Part shown: piece after piece, positions 9,118 through 18,034 of the stretch
Numbering within the stretch: position 1 is the stretch's first letter
Layout of the letters: each line of letters begins with the position of its first letter
Source: Lachnospiraceae bacterium
GTDB taxonomy: Bacteria; Bacillota; Clostridia; Lachnospirales; Lachnospiraceae
DNA length: 62,000 nt
Direction of reading: 5' to 3'
Assembly: GCA_029062895.1 (NCBI GenBank)
Contig: JAIDPF010000070.1
Span: 1-62,000, forward strand
Translations under genes and position numbers: made by a program
The notes under the pieces: model-generated
Databases searched by the model: none
Seen by the model: the letters and a program-made list of their open reading frames with translations, nothing else
What the model was told of the DNA's origin: nothing

Positions 9118-11094
9118 ATGTGGAGGTTGTTTTTTGTGCCTGTCGGAACCGGTTATGAGATAACTACCGTTATGATGTCGTTCATCATTATAATATATTT
9201 TAATAAAACCAGAAGAATTGCGGTTTTTCAGGATGAGATTTTATTGCTTTTAGTTGTTATGAATTCCCTGTCAGCTATCTGTGAACTTATAAGATACGGT
9301 ATGCTAACCTTGCTGGGAAGTAATAACGTTGCGGCAGGTACGCTGATAGCATGCTCGACAGGATATTTTGCCACGCATATAATGGTACTTCCGTTGATGT
9401 GTTTGTATATTCTGAGTATCGCGAAATCTTGGCGGGAAACGTCTTTACTGTTTAAGCTGTCCTTTGCGCTTCCGTTGATTCTGGCCGACCTTATGATTCT
9501 GACAAATCTGTGGAACGGATGCCTGTTTACCATCACGCCGGATGGCATTTATCAGCGTGGAAAATGGATTCTGGCCTTTTATGCGATAGCAGGATATTAT
9601 GTGATTTATTTGTATGGATTGATTTTTGTTTATCGGAAATATTATTCCTTTAGCAGAAAGGTGATCTTTGAGGTTGTGATTGCGATGTGTGTGATAAGTA
9701 CGCTTATTCAGTTCCTGTTTCCTACGCAGGTTCTGGAGACAACCGCTATTGCAGTCGGTTCGTTGATATTACTTTTCTTTATTCAAAATCCCGGTGCGCA
9801 GATTGACCGTGTGACGGGAGCGTACTCGAAAAAAATATTTTATAGTGTAATGCGCCATAACTGTCTTTTTGGAAAACATCGTGAACTGTTTATGATCATG
9901 TTAGATAATCTGCAGAAAGATGATTTTAATGCGGACTACGAAAAGCTGGACGATGCGTTGACACAGATGGTTGGCTTTTTTAGGAATTTGCATACAAAAT
10001 GTAATGTATATAGGATAGATAAATATATTTTTTGTCTTGAGTTTTCAAATCTGCAGGAGACTAAGGCGGAGCAAATCCTTGAAGAAATTCATGAGCGGTT
10101 TGGACAGCCTTGGGGATATGTGGAATGCAATCTGTATTTGAAAGTGAAGATGGGCAGGATCTCTATTCCGGGCGAACTTCATACGATTGATCAATTGCTG
10201 GGTGTTTTAGACTGTATGGCGTTAGAAGAATATACCGAAGAGACGCTGCGCGTTGAGAAGTATAATCTGGAAGAACTGGAACGGGAAAAGAAGATCAGCG
10301 ATGTGCTGGCGCAGTCTATGGAGAACGGTAATTTTGACATGCGCTATACTCCGATCTGCCGTTTAAAAGACAGGAGCATCGTCGGCGTAGAGGTTACGAT
10401 TCGTTTTTATGAAGAAAGTTTAGGATATATCTATGATGATGAAATACTGGAATTTGCAGAGAAGGCGGGTCATGTGGCAAATCTCGGACAGATGATCTTT
10501 GAATATACCTGTCGTACCATAGGGGAAGAGAAACTGGAGGAGCTTGGCATCAAATTTATCTGTATCCAGATCCTTCCGGCATTGTGCATGCTGCAGGGAT
10601 TAAGTGATAAGTTGATCGACGTTATGGAGAAATATCACGTTGATCCTTCAAGTATTTGTCTACAGATCTCGGAGGATGCTATTGCTAATGCAACGGGAAC
10701 TTTTTGTGAGAATATGGAATTTCTTGCTGATAAAGGAGTGAAGTTTTGTCTGACCGGATATGGAAGTGGATATACTAATATATCGTCTATCTATGATCTG
10801 CCGTTTTCGATTATTAAGTTTAGCAAGAGTTTTACGCAGTCGGCATTGGTAAACGAAAGGGCAAGAATCACGTTTGAGTGTCTGCTGGCGCTTTCTCGGG
10901 AGCTGAATCTGGAAACAAGAGTACCGGGGATCGATGATCTGGATTTCTTTGATATGGTATCGGATATGGCGTGCGATTATGCGGAAGGAGATTATTTCTT
11001 CGAGCAGCTTGATATGGCAGGATTCCGGCATCTTATAGAGGATGCGGCGGAGCAGACGGAAGAAAAAATAGAGGAGGCAGGCAATGGAGTATAA
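9118..11094 (+). CDS. Membrane protein with degenerate GGDEF and degenerate EAL domains
   Basis: About seven transmembrane segments (residues ~15-225) precede a GGDEF-like region without the signature and a C-terminal EAL-like domain (~395-640). The key EAL residues are lost: the E-A-L-x-R motif reads EVTIR (425-429), the metal-binding DDFGTGY reads TGYGSGY (546-552, both Asp gone), and K-x-D reads KFSKS. It is therefore very unlikely to hydrolyse c-di-GMP and may be a binding or regulatory subunit. Its last 11 bases overlap the next gene, which encodes an intact EAL protein of the same architecture; the two look like a duplication in which one copy lost activity. A short-leader promoter precedes it. 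Confidence 0.85.
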   Translation: MWRLFFVPVGTGYEITTVMMSFIIIIYFNKTRRIAVFQDEILLLLVVMNSLSAICELIRYGMLTLLGSNNVAAGTLIACSTGYFATHIMVLPLMCLYILSIAKSWRETSLLFKLSFALPLILADLMILTNLWNGCLFTITPDGIYQRGKWILAFYAIAGYYVIYLYGLIFVYRKYYSFSRKVIFEVVIAMCVISTLIQFLFPTQVLETTAIAVGSLILLFFIQNPGAQIDRVTGAYSKKIFYSVMRHNCLFGKHRELFMIMLDNLQKDDFNADYEKLDDALTQMVGFFRNLHTKCNVYRIDKYIFCLEFSNLQETKAEQILEEIHERFGQPWGYVECNLYLKVKMGRISIPGELHTIDQLLGVLDCMALEEYTEETLRVEKYNLEELEREKKISDVLAQSMENGNFDMRYTPICRLKDRSIVGVEVTIRFYEESLGYIYDDEILEFAEKAGHVANLGQMIFEYTCRTIGEEKLEELGIKFICIQILPALCMLQGLSDKLIDVMEKYHVDPSSICLQISEDAIANATGTFCENMEFLADKGVKFCLTGYGSGYTNISSIYDLPFSIIKFSKSFTQSALVNERARITFECLLALSRELNLETRVPGIDDLDFFDMVSDMACDYAEGDYFFEQLDMAGFRHLIEDAAEQTEEKIEEAGNGV

Positions 11095-13009
11095 TTTTAG
11101 TTTTAATTATGTTGCAATTGTACTTTATTTTTTGCTACTTTTCTTCTTTAGTGGTAAGAAAAAGGTCAATTTACAGATTTATAATATATATTATGTCATG
11201 CTGGGTTTTATGCTCTTTTCCGCTATTATGGATGTGATCCTGTTCCAGCAGATTCAGAGCGGGACGTTTCAGGGAACGATGATTATGGATATTCTGGCGG
11301 CTGTTTATATTCTGTTCCAAAAGATGATTTATCCGATTTGTGTTATGTACTTGCTGAGCATTTCTAATATAGATCTGACCAAAAACAAAAAATGGCGGTT
11401 GAGTCTTGAATTTCCGTATTTTGTAATTTTAGGACTGGTGATTGCATCTATCTGGACGGGATGGGTATTTGACTTTGATGGACATGGTATGATCGTGGCT
11501 GGCAGCATTCCACTGATTATGCGGATCTATATGGGATACTATGCCGTGTTTACTGCAGTAATTTTTATCCGTTATGGGAAGTCTATAGGTTTCGGGAAGA
11601 TTACCTACATTTTAAATTGCATTGCCTTTATATTCTGCGCTAATATGATTCAGTTGATCTTTCCTGAGCAAAGGATATTCTTCTTTATTATGGCATTGAG
11701 TGTCATCTGTATGGTCTATTCGGTGAAACGTCCGGATGAAGAATTTGATGAGGTGAATGCACTTTACCGTGACATTCTGCTGGATAAAGTTGCTTTTGAT
11801 TATAAATCCCATTCTCCGTTTTTTGTATTCCTTATCAGGATCCATGATTTTAAGATATTGACGGATTCGCTTGGTCAGGATTCGGTTAATGAAATGTTTT
11901 CCGATGTGGTCTCTTTTCTGACTGTTTTTACTAGAGGAACTAACGTTTTCCGGGTAGATGATAACGTGCTTGCGATCAAAATGAATGTCATGGAAGAGGA
12001 ACAGACGGAGAATATGATCAAAGCTATTGTCCAGAGATTTAAGCAGGCATGGAGAAATGGAGCGATGAAAGCAATTCTATCTGCCAGCTATGTAAAAGCA
12101 AAATGCCCGGAGGATGTTCCGACATATGAAGACTTTGTGCATCTGATCAGCGTGGTAGGCAGGAAAGAGGGGATCATCGATCATGTATATGGTGCAGATG
12201 AGATCATAGGGGAGGATTATGAGAAGGATATCATAGAGGCGATCAAGCGAGGTCTGGAGAAGGATAAATTTCAGGTTTATTATCAGCCGATCTTTTCCAC
12301 GAAAGAAAAACGCATCGTAGCAGCAGAGGCTTTGGTGCGGTTAAATGATGATAAGCTGGGCTTTATTTCTCCGGAGGTCATGGTGCCGCTTGCCGAGCGG
12401 GAGGGTTATATCTTAGAGATTGGAAAGAAGGTATTTACAGAGGTATGCCGTTTCTTTATGGAGGAAAATCTTACGGCTTTTGGGATTGAGTATATTGAAG
12501 TAAATCTGTCTGTAAAGCAGTGCATGCACCATGAACTGGCAAAGAATTTTTTAGAGATTATGAAGGAGTATGGACTCAGCAACAGCCAGATAAACTTTGA
12601 AATTACGGAATCTTCGGCGATGGTATCTAATGCGGCGTTGATCAGTAATATCAACTATTTTGAGGAAAATGGCGTTTCCCTTTCTCTGGATGATTATGGA
12701 ACGGGATATTCTAACGTATCGTATCTGTATCAGATGCCGTTCCAGATTTTGAAGATCGATAAGAGCATTCTCTGGTCTTCAGAGAAGAATCAAAAGGCAG
12801 ATTTTACGTTGCGGAGTATCTTTAATATGACTAACAAGCTGGGGCTTCATGTTGTAGTAGAAGGTGTGGAGACGGAGGCGCAGATTATAAAGCTGTTAAA
12901 ATTGGGGTGTGATTATTTTCAGGGATATTATTTCTCAAAGCCTATTCCTGGAAAGGACTATATCAGATACCTTGAAGAATTTCAATTACCGGAGGTATGT
13001 GACGCATGA
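11084..13009 (+). CDS. Membrane EAL-domain c-di-GMP phosphodiesterase
   Basis: This enzyme should hydrolyse c-di-GMP to pGpG at the membrane. It has about seven transmembrane segments (residues ~1-220), a degenerate GGDEF region with no GGDEF signature, and a complete EAL domain: EALVR (415-419), NLSVKQ, EITES, DDYGTGY (536-542), KIDKS, EGVE and QGYYFSKP are all present. The start overlaps the end of the upstream degenerate paralogue by 11 bp and its own stop overlaps the next start as ATGA, so the three genes are translationally coupled. Which signal the membrane domain senses is unknown. Confidence 0.92.
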   Translation: MEYNFSFNYVAIVLYFLLLFFFSGKKKVNLQIYNIYYVMLGFMLFSAIMDVILFQQIQSGTFQGTMIMDILAAVYILFQKMIYPICVMYLLSISNIDLTKNKKWRLSLEFPYFVILGLVIASIWTGWVFDFDGHGMIVAGSIPLIMRIYMGYYAVFTAVIFIRYGKSIGFGKITYILNCIAFIFCANMIQLIFPEQRIFFFIMALSVICMVYSVKRPDEEFDEVNALYRDILLDKVAFDYKSHSPFFVFLIRIHDFKILTDSLGQDSVNEMFSDVVSFLTVFTRGTNVFRVDDNVLAIKMNVMEEEQTENMIKAIVQRFKQAWRNGAMKAILSASYVKAKCPEDVPTYEDFVHLISVVGRKEGIIDHVYGADEIIGEDYEKDIIEAIKRGLEKDKFQVYYQPIFSTKEKRIVAAEALVRLNDDKLGFISPEVMVPLAEREGYILEIGKKVFTEVCRFFMEENLTAFGIEYIEVNLSVKQCMHHELAKNFLEIMKEYGLSNSQINFEITESSAMVSNAALISNINYFEENGVSLSLDDYGTGYSNVSYLYQMPFQILKIDKSILWSSEKNQKADFTLRSIFNMTNKLGLHVVVEGVETEAQIIKLLKLGCDYFQGYYFSKPIPGKDYIRYLEEFQLPEVCDA

Positions 13010-14001
13010 GGATCAATATTTACTATGGAGGACGCGGACTGATCGGCGATCCGACGATGTTTGTAGTAAAGAAAATGATGCAGGTATTGGAAGAGTTAAA
13101 TGTCCGTGTTGAAAAGTATGACCTGTATGATCAGAAAAATAATATATCACGACTGCCGCAGACATTAAAGGAAGTGGATGGGGTTATCTTGGCTTCTACC
13201 GTAGAGTGGCACGGCGTAGGCGGATATATTATGAATTTTCTGGATGCCTGTTGGCTGTTTGGCGATAAGGAAAAGATACGACAGACTTATATGGCTCCGG
13301 TGGTGATGTCTACAACCTATGGGGAAAAGGAAGGACAGCTGGATCTGATCAATGCTTGGGAAGCATTAGGCGGAATCACCTGTAACGGTATTTGTGGTTA
13401 TATTCCTGACGTAGCGGAGCTGGAACGCAGTGAACAGTATCAGACGATCATTGAAAAATGCGCGGAGAATATCTACCGTTCCATCAATCAGAAGATCAGT
13501 TCTCTGCCGGCAAGCGGTATGGCTGTAAAGCAGAAGATCTATAAGACAAGGGACAATTTTTTCAGTCAGCAGGAAACAGAGCAGCTTTCGGAATATGTGT
13601 CTGACGATCAGTATGTAGATAAGCAGAAAAAGGATATTCAGGAGCTGGCCAATATATTTAAGGGAAAGCTGGGAAGTACGCCAAAAAATAACCAGAGGAA
13701 TTATAGTGAACTGTTTGAAAGGGTATTTCTTCCGCAGCCGGAGACGCATCTGAAATATAAGATTAATCTTCGCGGGAAAGCAGACCCGTTTGTTATAATC
13801 ATTGACAATGCAAAGCTTGTGATTCAGGAGAAGGATATCAGCGGCCAGGATATCGAGCTTACTATGGATGTGGATACTTTTAATGAGATCGTGGATGGAC
13901 GTAAGACGTTTCAGGGCGGATTTATGGAAGGAAGTATTGTCTCCAAGGGTGACTTCAAGAGTCTGCGGATACTGGACAGCATGTTTCCATTCATGAAGTA
14001 G
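13006..14001 (+). CDS. Flavodoxin-like / SCP2 sterol-binding domain fusion
   Basis: Residues 1-~165 look like an NADPH-dependent FMN reductase/flavodoxin-type fold (MRINIYYGGRG at the start, GVILASTVEWHGVGGYIMNF, PVVMSTTYGEKEG). After a helical linker, residues ~215-331 match an SCP2-type lipid-binding domain (YKINLRGKADPFVIIID, then TFNEIVDGRKTFQGGFMEGSIVSKGDF). The ATGA overlap with the EAL phosphodiesterase shows coexpression. Whether FMN is bound and which lipid fits is not visible; a redox or lipid link to c-di-GMP signalling is inference only. Confidence 0.75.
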   Translation: MRINIYYGGRGLIGDPTMFVVKKMMQVLEELNVRVEKYDLYDQKNNISRLPQTLKEVDGVILASTVEWHGVGGYIMNFLDACWLFGDKEKIRQTYMAPVVMSTTYGEKEGQLDLINAWEALGGITCNGICGYIPDVAELERSEQYQTIIEKCAENIYRSINQKISSLPASGMAVKQKIYKTRDNFFSQQETEQLSEYVSDDQYVDKQKKDIQELANIFKGKLGSTPKNNQRNYSELFERVFLPQPETHLKYKINLRGKADPFVIIIDNAKLVIQEKDISGQDIELTMDVDTFNEIVDGRKTFQGGFMEGSIVSKGDFKSLRILDSMFPFMK

Positions 14002-14013
14002 ACCATATAGTAG

Positions 14014-14214
14014 CTAATTGCGAAACAAATACTTTATAATTTTTCGTTCCACAATTCTATCTATGAGGTTTGCATAACTCAAAGTTTGAAAATATATGTT
14101 CCAAAAATGATTTCATTTATAGATTTTAAAACATCTATGTTAGAACATAGATGTTCAGAACATATATTTTCAAACAAAGAGTTATGTAATCCGGACTTGA
14201 CTCTTTCGCAATTA
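14014..14214. repeat. MITE-like palindromic element, copy 2, with nested palindromes
   Basis: Bounded by CTAATTGCGAAAC and CTTTCGCAATTACC and containing family words (TATGAGGTTTGCATAACTC, GTTATGTAATCCGGACTTGA). It is about twice as long as the other copies because the middle carries two nested inverted repeats: TTTGAAAATATATGTTC pairs with its complement near 14154-14175, and inside that ACATCTATGTT pairs with AACATAGATGT. It occupies the gap between the SCP2-fusion gene and the HIT gene. Confidence 0.75.
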
Positions 14215-14248
14215 CCAATAAACCATATAGAAATGTGAGGTAAGAACA

Positions 14249-14653
14249 ATGCTGGATTCCTGTATATTTTGTAAAATTGCAAATGGAGCGATTCCGTCGA
14301 AGACGATTTATGAGGATGAGGACTTTCGGGTAATTTTGGATCTTGGTCCCGCTACAAAGGGACATGCGCTAATCCTTCCGAAGGAGCATAGTGCCAATCT
14401 TTATGAACTGCCGGACGAAACAGCGTCAAAGGTAATGGTACTTGCGAAGAAGATGGCGACAAAGATGACAGAGAAACTTTCGTGCGACGGATTTAATATT
14501 GTACAGAATAATGGCGAAGTGGCAGGTCAGACGGTGATGCATTATCATCTGCATCTGATACCGAGATATCAGGATGACGGGCAGAAGATCCTGTGGAAAC
14601 CTACCGAGGTTTCACAGGAAGAACTGGAACAAGTAAAAAACAGTATAATTTAG
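14249..14653 (+). CDS. HIT family nucleotide-binding hydrolase
   Basis: A 134-residue protein of normal length for the Hint-type branch. It has an N-terminal CIFCKIANGAIP with the zinc-type CxxC, and the histidine triad HYHLHLIPR near residue 98. Such proteins hydrolyse nucleoside phosphoramidates or dinucleoside polyphosphates in the cytoplasm. GTGAGG lies a few bases before the ATG. The gene converges on murG and the two share a terminator. Confidence 0.93.
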   Translation: MLDSCIFCKIANGAIPSKTIYEDEDFRVILDLGPATKGHALILPKEHSANLYELPDETASKVMVLAKKMATKMTEKLSCDGFNIVQNNGEVAGQTVMHYHLHLIPRYQDDGQKILWKPTEVSQEELEQVKNSII

Positions 14654-14679
14654 GGAAACGTTTATAAAAGCGTTTCCCT
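14652..14679. terminator. Bidirectional terminator between HIT and murG
   Basis: Inverted repeat AGGGAAACG / CGTTTCCCT with a 10-base loop, located exactly between the two convergent stops. The flanking T tracts are weak on both strands. Confidence 0.6.
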
Positions 14680-14687
14680 ATTAGAAA

Positions 14688-15764
14688 TCATTTTCTGCTT
14701 TCTGCAACGGTGTCCTCGATCAGTCCGGTGATCGTCCGGATAGAGTCGTGGGTGACAGATTTATTCATATTATTGATGTAATTGTCTTTGGTAAAGTACA
14801 GTTCATGGATTTTTTCTAGCAGAGTATTGTCATCCAATTCTTCTTCTTTAAGAACCATACTAAAGCCTTGCGCTTCAAAGGATTCTGCATTTAAGATCTG
14901 GTCTCCACGGCTGCTTTTGGCGGGCAGGGGGATCAGCAAATTGGGAATCTTTAAGGCAAGCAGTTCACATATGGCATTGGCGCCGGCCCTGGAGATAACA
15001 AGATCCGCTAAAGCAAACATATCTTTTAATTCTGCTTTTACATATTCAAATTGTTTATATCCAGTGGTATTTAATAAGAGATTATCGATTTTATCTTTGC
15101 CGCAAATGTGGATCACCTGAAAATCTGTCAGAAGTCTTGGCAGTACCTTTCTGATGCAGGTATTGATGGCATTGGCTCCAAGACTGCCGCCAATGACCAG
15201 AATGACCGGAAGATTGGCGGTAAATCCGCACATATTAAGCGCTGCGATCTTATCTCCCTTGGATAGCTCCTCGCGGATGGGGGAACCGGTAAGGACGGCT
15301 TTGTCATCCGGAATGCATTGCAGCGTCTCCGGGAAGTTACAGCATACTTTTTTGGCAACGGGAATACAGAGCTTATTGGCAAGACCCGGCGTTAAATCAG
15401 ATTCATGAATGATGCAGGGAATTTTTAAGGCGGCTGCGGCCCTGACGACAGGAACGGAAACAAATCCGCCCTTGGAAAAAACAATATCCGGACGAATCTG
15501 TTTTAAATATTTTAACGCCTCCCGATAGCCCTTAATAACACGGAAAGGATCAGTGAGATTCTTAGGATCAAGATACCTTCTGAATTTGCCGGTAGATACG
15601 CCATAATAAGGAATTTCAAAGTCAGTGATCAGTCGTTTTTCGATTCCGTCATAAGAACCCATATAAATAATATCATATCCTAGTGAGCGGAGTGTAGGTA
15701 ATAATGCGATATTCGGCGTAACATGTCCTGCGGTGCCGCCGCCGGTCAAAACGATCTTTTTCAT
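14688..15764 (-). CDS. murG: UDP-GlcNAc:lipid I N-acetylglucosaminyltransferase
   Basis: MurG transfers GlcNAc to lipid I, forming lipid II on the inner membrane face. Family landmarks are clear: GGGTAGHVTPNIAL at the N-terminus, SKGGFVSVPVVRAA, HESDLTPGLAN, ILVIGGSLGANAIN and the C-domain SRAGANAICELLAL followed by PLPAKSSRGDQILNA. The length (358 residues) is normal. The start at 15764 (MKKIVLTGGG) follows GGAAAGG with the recurrent ATGGTT layout; the frame opens 12 bases earlier. It stands alone rather than in a division/cell-wall cluster, as is common in Lachnospiraceae for the extra MurG-type copy. Confidence 0.93.
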   Translation of the reverse strand: MKKIVLTGGGTAGHVTPNIALLPTLRSLGYDIIYMGSYDGIEKRLITDFEIPYYGVSTGKFRRYLDPKNLTDPFRVIKGYREALKYLKQIRPDIVFSKGGFVSVPVVRAAAALKIPCIIHESDLTPGLANKLCIPVAKKVCCNFPETLQCIPDDKAVLTGSPIREELSKGDKIAALNMCGFTANLPVILVIGGSLGANAINTCIRKVLPRLLTDFQVIHICGKDKIDNLLLNTTGYKQFEYVKAELKDMFALADLVISRAGANAICELLALKIPNLLIPLPAKSSRGDQILNAESFEAQGFSMVLKEEELDDNTLLEKIHELYFTKDNYINNMNKSVTHDSIRTITGLIEDTVAESRK

Positions 15765-15801
15765 AGAAACAACCATGCCTTTCCATTTTTAAGTCAAAAT
15801 A

Positions 15802-16041
15802 TTATTGGATCATTTGTTTTAACGCGCATGCAAGCTGATCCGGACAGGACGTGTTTTTTGCGCCGCATTTGATCCCTTCCAGCCGTTCAATGGCGTCCTG
15901 TACCTTCATACCCTTTACTAAGGCGCAGATGCCTTTCAGGTTGCCGTTGCAACCGTTGGTAAACTGAACGGATTTTATTGTGTCCTGATCCAGTTCTATG
16001 TCGATCTGGGAAGAACAAGTCCCGTGTGTCTTATATACCAT
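15802..16041 (-). CDS. TSCPD domain protein (TIGR03905 family)
   Basis: A 79-residue protein with the family motif TSCPDQLACAL near the C-terminus and further conserved cysteines (GTCSSQ, GCNGNLKGICAL, IKCGAK). The TSCPD fold is also found at the C-terminus of vitamin B12-dependent ribonucleotide reductases; the free-standing form has no settled function. AAGGAGG precedes the ATG. The conserved Cys spacing suggests metal binding, which is an inference. Confidence 0.88.
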   Translation of the reverse strand: MVYKTHGTCSSQIDIELDQDTIKSVQFTNGCNGNLKGICALVKGMKVQDAIERLEGIKCGAKNTSCPDQLACALKQMIQ

Positions 16042-16155
16042 AGTTTTATTTCCTCCTTATCATTATGAAAAATAATAGCACAATTGTAAAATTCTTTCCA
16101 GTCATTTACATAAAAATATGGGAGAAAATGTAAAGGAAAGGCGATGCCTTATATC

Positions 16156-16184
16156 TTGAGGCATACGGGTATCTATTTTATAAT
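16156..16184 (+). promoter_or_regulatory. Promoter of the membrane protein at 16236
   Basis: -35 TTGAGG (16156-16161), 17 bp spacer, -10 TATAAT (16179-16184), about 50 bp upstream of the start. Confidence 0.55.
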
Positions 16185-16235
16185 ATTTTCAGTAGATAAG
16201 ACCTGATTTTTGTAAGTAAAGAAAGGAGATTACAT

Positions 16236-17045
16236 ATGAGCCACAATGTTATCATCGGGATTGTCGTCCTTCTTATAGTATTGAGCATAATTTTCCAAAT
16301 TATGATTGGAGTCTTATACCAGAATATGATTAATGAGACCGATAATATGACTGCTACAGATAATCAGCTTTTGAAACAATGCAAAAAAAAATTTGCCAAT
16401 TGTTATCGAATGAATGGCGGAGTGACTAACATACCTGTTTTTGTAGATAAATTTATCAATCATCTGCGGATAGGAAATATCAGTCTGATCAGTCTGCAAC
16501 ATTGGTCGGGGCAACTGGTGCTTTTTTCCGTATTTGTATCGGGCATGGGTATTTATACCGGGATCACCAGAGGAGATCGTTTTATATCGCTGATGCCGTA
16601 CTATATTATAAGCATGATTGGTCTTTATATATATTTCGGTGTTGCTTCCGCAATTGATATCACAGGGAAAAAACAGTTGTTGAAGACGAATCTGATTGAT
16701 TATATGGAGAATCATATGGTGAAGCGTCTGGAGCTGCTTCCGGAAAGCATGCGTATGGCGGATATGACGGAGGAAGAGCTGGGATTTCGTAAGAGAAGAA
16801 CCAGTATAGGGGGATCAAAAACTTCTGGGAATCGTGAAGAAAACGCTGTGGAGGATATGGAGCCGGCAGATGGGGATATTTTATCGGAGGCGGCGGATGA
16901 TGTGGATATGACGGCGAGAGCAAAAGCGGCAAAAACGTCTGATGCAGCAAAAAAACGGATGGCAGAAAAGCAGAATCCGAAGGATGACGCCGGACATATG
17001 GGAGACGATGAACTGGAGATGCTTTTGAGGGAATTTCTCTCTTGA
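16236..17045 (+). CDS. Predicted membrane protein, function unknown
   Basis: Not recognised. One transmembrane segment at residues ~5-26, two more at ~90-110 and ~118-138, then a long cytoplasmic tail rich in Glu, Asp, Ala and Lys ending in DDELEMLLREFLS. The tail is charged and probably disordered, with possible helical ends. AGAAAGGAGATTACAT precedes the ATG. It has its own promoter and no obvious operon partner; the next gene is on the opposite strand. The short acidic-hydrophobic C-terminus could be a protein-binding tag (inference). Confidence 0.7.
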   Translation: MSHNVIIGIVVLLIVLSIIFQIMIGVLYQNMINETDNMTATDNQLLKQCKKKFANCYRMNGGVTNIPVFVDKFINHLRIGNISLISLQHWSGQLVLFSVFVSGMGIYTGITRGDRFISLMPYYIISMIGLYIYFGVASAIDITGKKQLLKTNLIDYMENHMVKRLELLPESMRMADMTEEELGFRKRRTSIGGSKTSGNREENAVEDMEPADGDILSEAADDVDMTARAKAAKTSDAAKKRMAEKQNPKDDAGHMGDDELEMLLREFLS

Positions 17046-17104
17046 AAAATTTCGATAGGTTTTGATATAAAACCTATCGAAGCACTAATCAGCATTTTCC
17101 TGTG

Positions 17105-17719
17105 TTACTGGGGAGATAGATATTGCAAGGTGCCTGCAGGAATGCCGGTACCTTTTTCCAATAGGCTGACCAGTCCGTTTAAGGTATTCTCAATTTCTTT
17201 TTCACTGCTGGGGATCAGGGTGTTATCAAGCTTGATAATTAATACAATCAATACAATTTCCGCAAGTGCTTCGGGATTATCAAAATGAATTTCTCCAAGT
17301 TCGATCCCCTGACGGATCATTGCTGCCAGTTCCGGTTTTAATTTTTTGATCATATAATTTGTATATTTCTGATGGATATAAGTTTTTTCCTGAATGGAAG
17401 CAACTTCTTGTGTGCGATTTTCGCGGATAAAGGTAGCGGATACGCTGCGGCAGGACTGGAATAACATTGCGATTCTGGTAAAAAGGGGAATTCCGGGCTG
17501 ATTAGCCAGCTGTCTCGCTGTTTCCAGAGGCATTTCGTAGCTTCGTTCAATCAGCGCGTTTAAAATGGCATCCTTGGAAGGATAATAATAGTAAATGCTC
17601 CCCTTGCTGATATTGGCTTTCCGGGCAATATCGTTGACAGAGATATTCTGCAATTTTTTTTCTTCCAGAAGTGTTTCCAGAGCATCCAGAATCAAATTAC
17701 GTTTGTCATTCAATACCAT
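17105..17719 (-). CDS. TetR/AcrR family transcriptional regulator
   Basis: A 204-residue repressor. The N-terminal helix-turn-helix is canonical (ISVNDIARKANISKGSIYYYYPSKDAILNALI), with a helical ligand domain behind it. The start at 17719 is chosen because GGAGG lies five bases upstream; the open frame runs to 17863, but that part reads through a hairpin-rich promoter region and does not look like protein. It diverges from the degV-family gene, and two TTGACC-type palindromes in the gap are the likely operators, so it probably represses that gene. Ligand unknown; a fatty acid would fit a DegV partner. Confidence 0.88.
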   Translation of the reverse strand: MVLNDKRNLILDALETLLEEKKLQNISVNDIARKANISKGSIYYYYPSKDAILNALIERSYEMPLETARQLANQPGIPLFTRIAMLFQSCRSVSATFIRENRTQEVASIQEKTYIHQKYTNYMIKKLKPELAAMIRQGIELGEIHFDNPEALAEIVLIVLIIKLDNTLIPSSEKEIENTLNGLVSLLEKGTGIPAGTLQYLSPQ

Positions 17720-17817
17720 AAGGTCCTCCGTCTCTGCAGCAGTGCTAAGCTCGATTTCGCTTAGCTTCATCTCGCTCACGGGCTTTGCCCTATTTACTGC
17801 ATTATTGCTTTCGTGTA

Positions 17818-17972
17818 TATTATACCATGTCAGCAGGAAATCAAGCGCGAACGCAGTGAGCATTTGATTTCACCTGACATGGTAGCGAAAGAATCTAATC
17901 TGCAAAGCAGATTTTAAGCGCGACAGCGCAACAGACGCGTAGCGGCTGGATTCTTGAGCTTATTATACCATG
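17818..17972. repeat. Hairpin-rich insert flanked by 12 bp direct repeats, TetR promoter region
   Basis: TATTATACCATG occurs at 17818-17829 and again at 17961-17972. Read on the minus strand, each copy gives an extended -10 box, TGGTATAAT. The DNA between holds an imperfect palindrome CCATGTCAG ... CTGACATGG (17825-17882), the small hairpin AATCTGC-AA-GCAGATT and an outer AAGAATC/GATTCTT pair. There is no ORF. It looks like a structured element inserted with duplication of the promoter core, or an expanded leader. Confidence 0.55.
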
Positions 17973-18034
17973 AATTATAAAGAAGTGATACGGCATAAAC
18001 TTAAAAATGTATTTTGATTTCTGTATTTGCTCTA

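Noticed and set aside
17720-17863. 48-residue N-terminal extension of the TetR protein.
   Set aside because: It reads through hairpin DNA and a -10 box; GGAGG marks the start at 17719.
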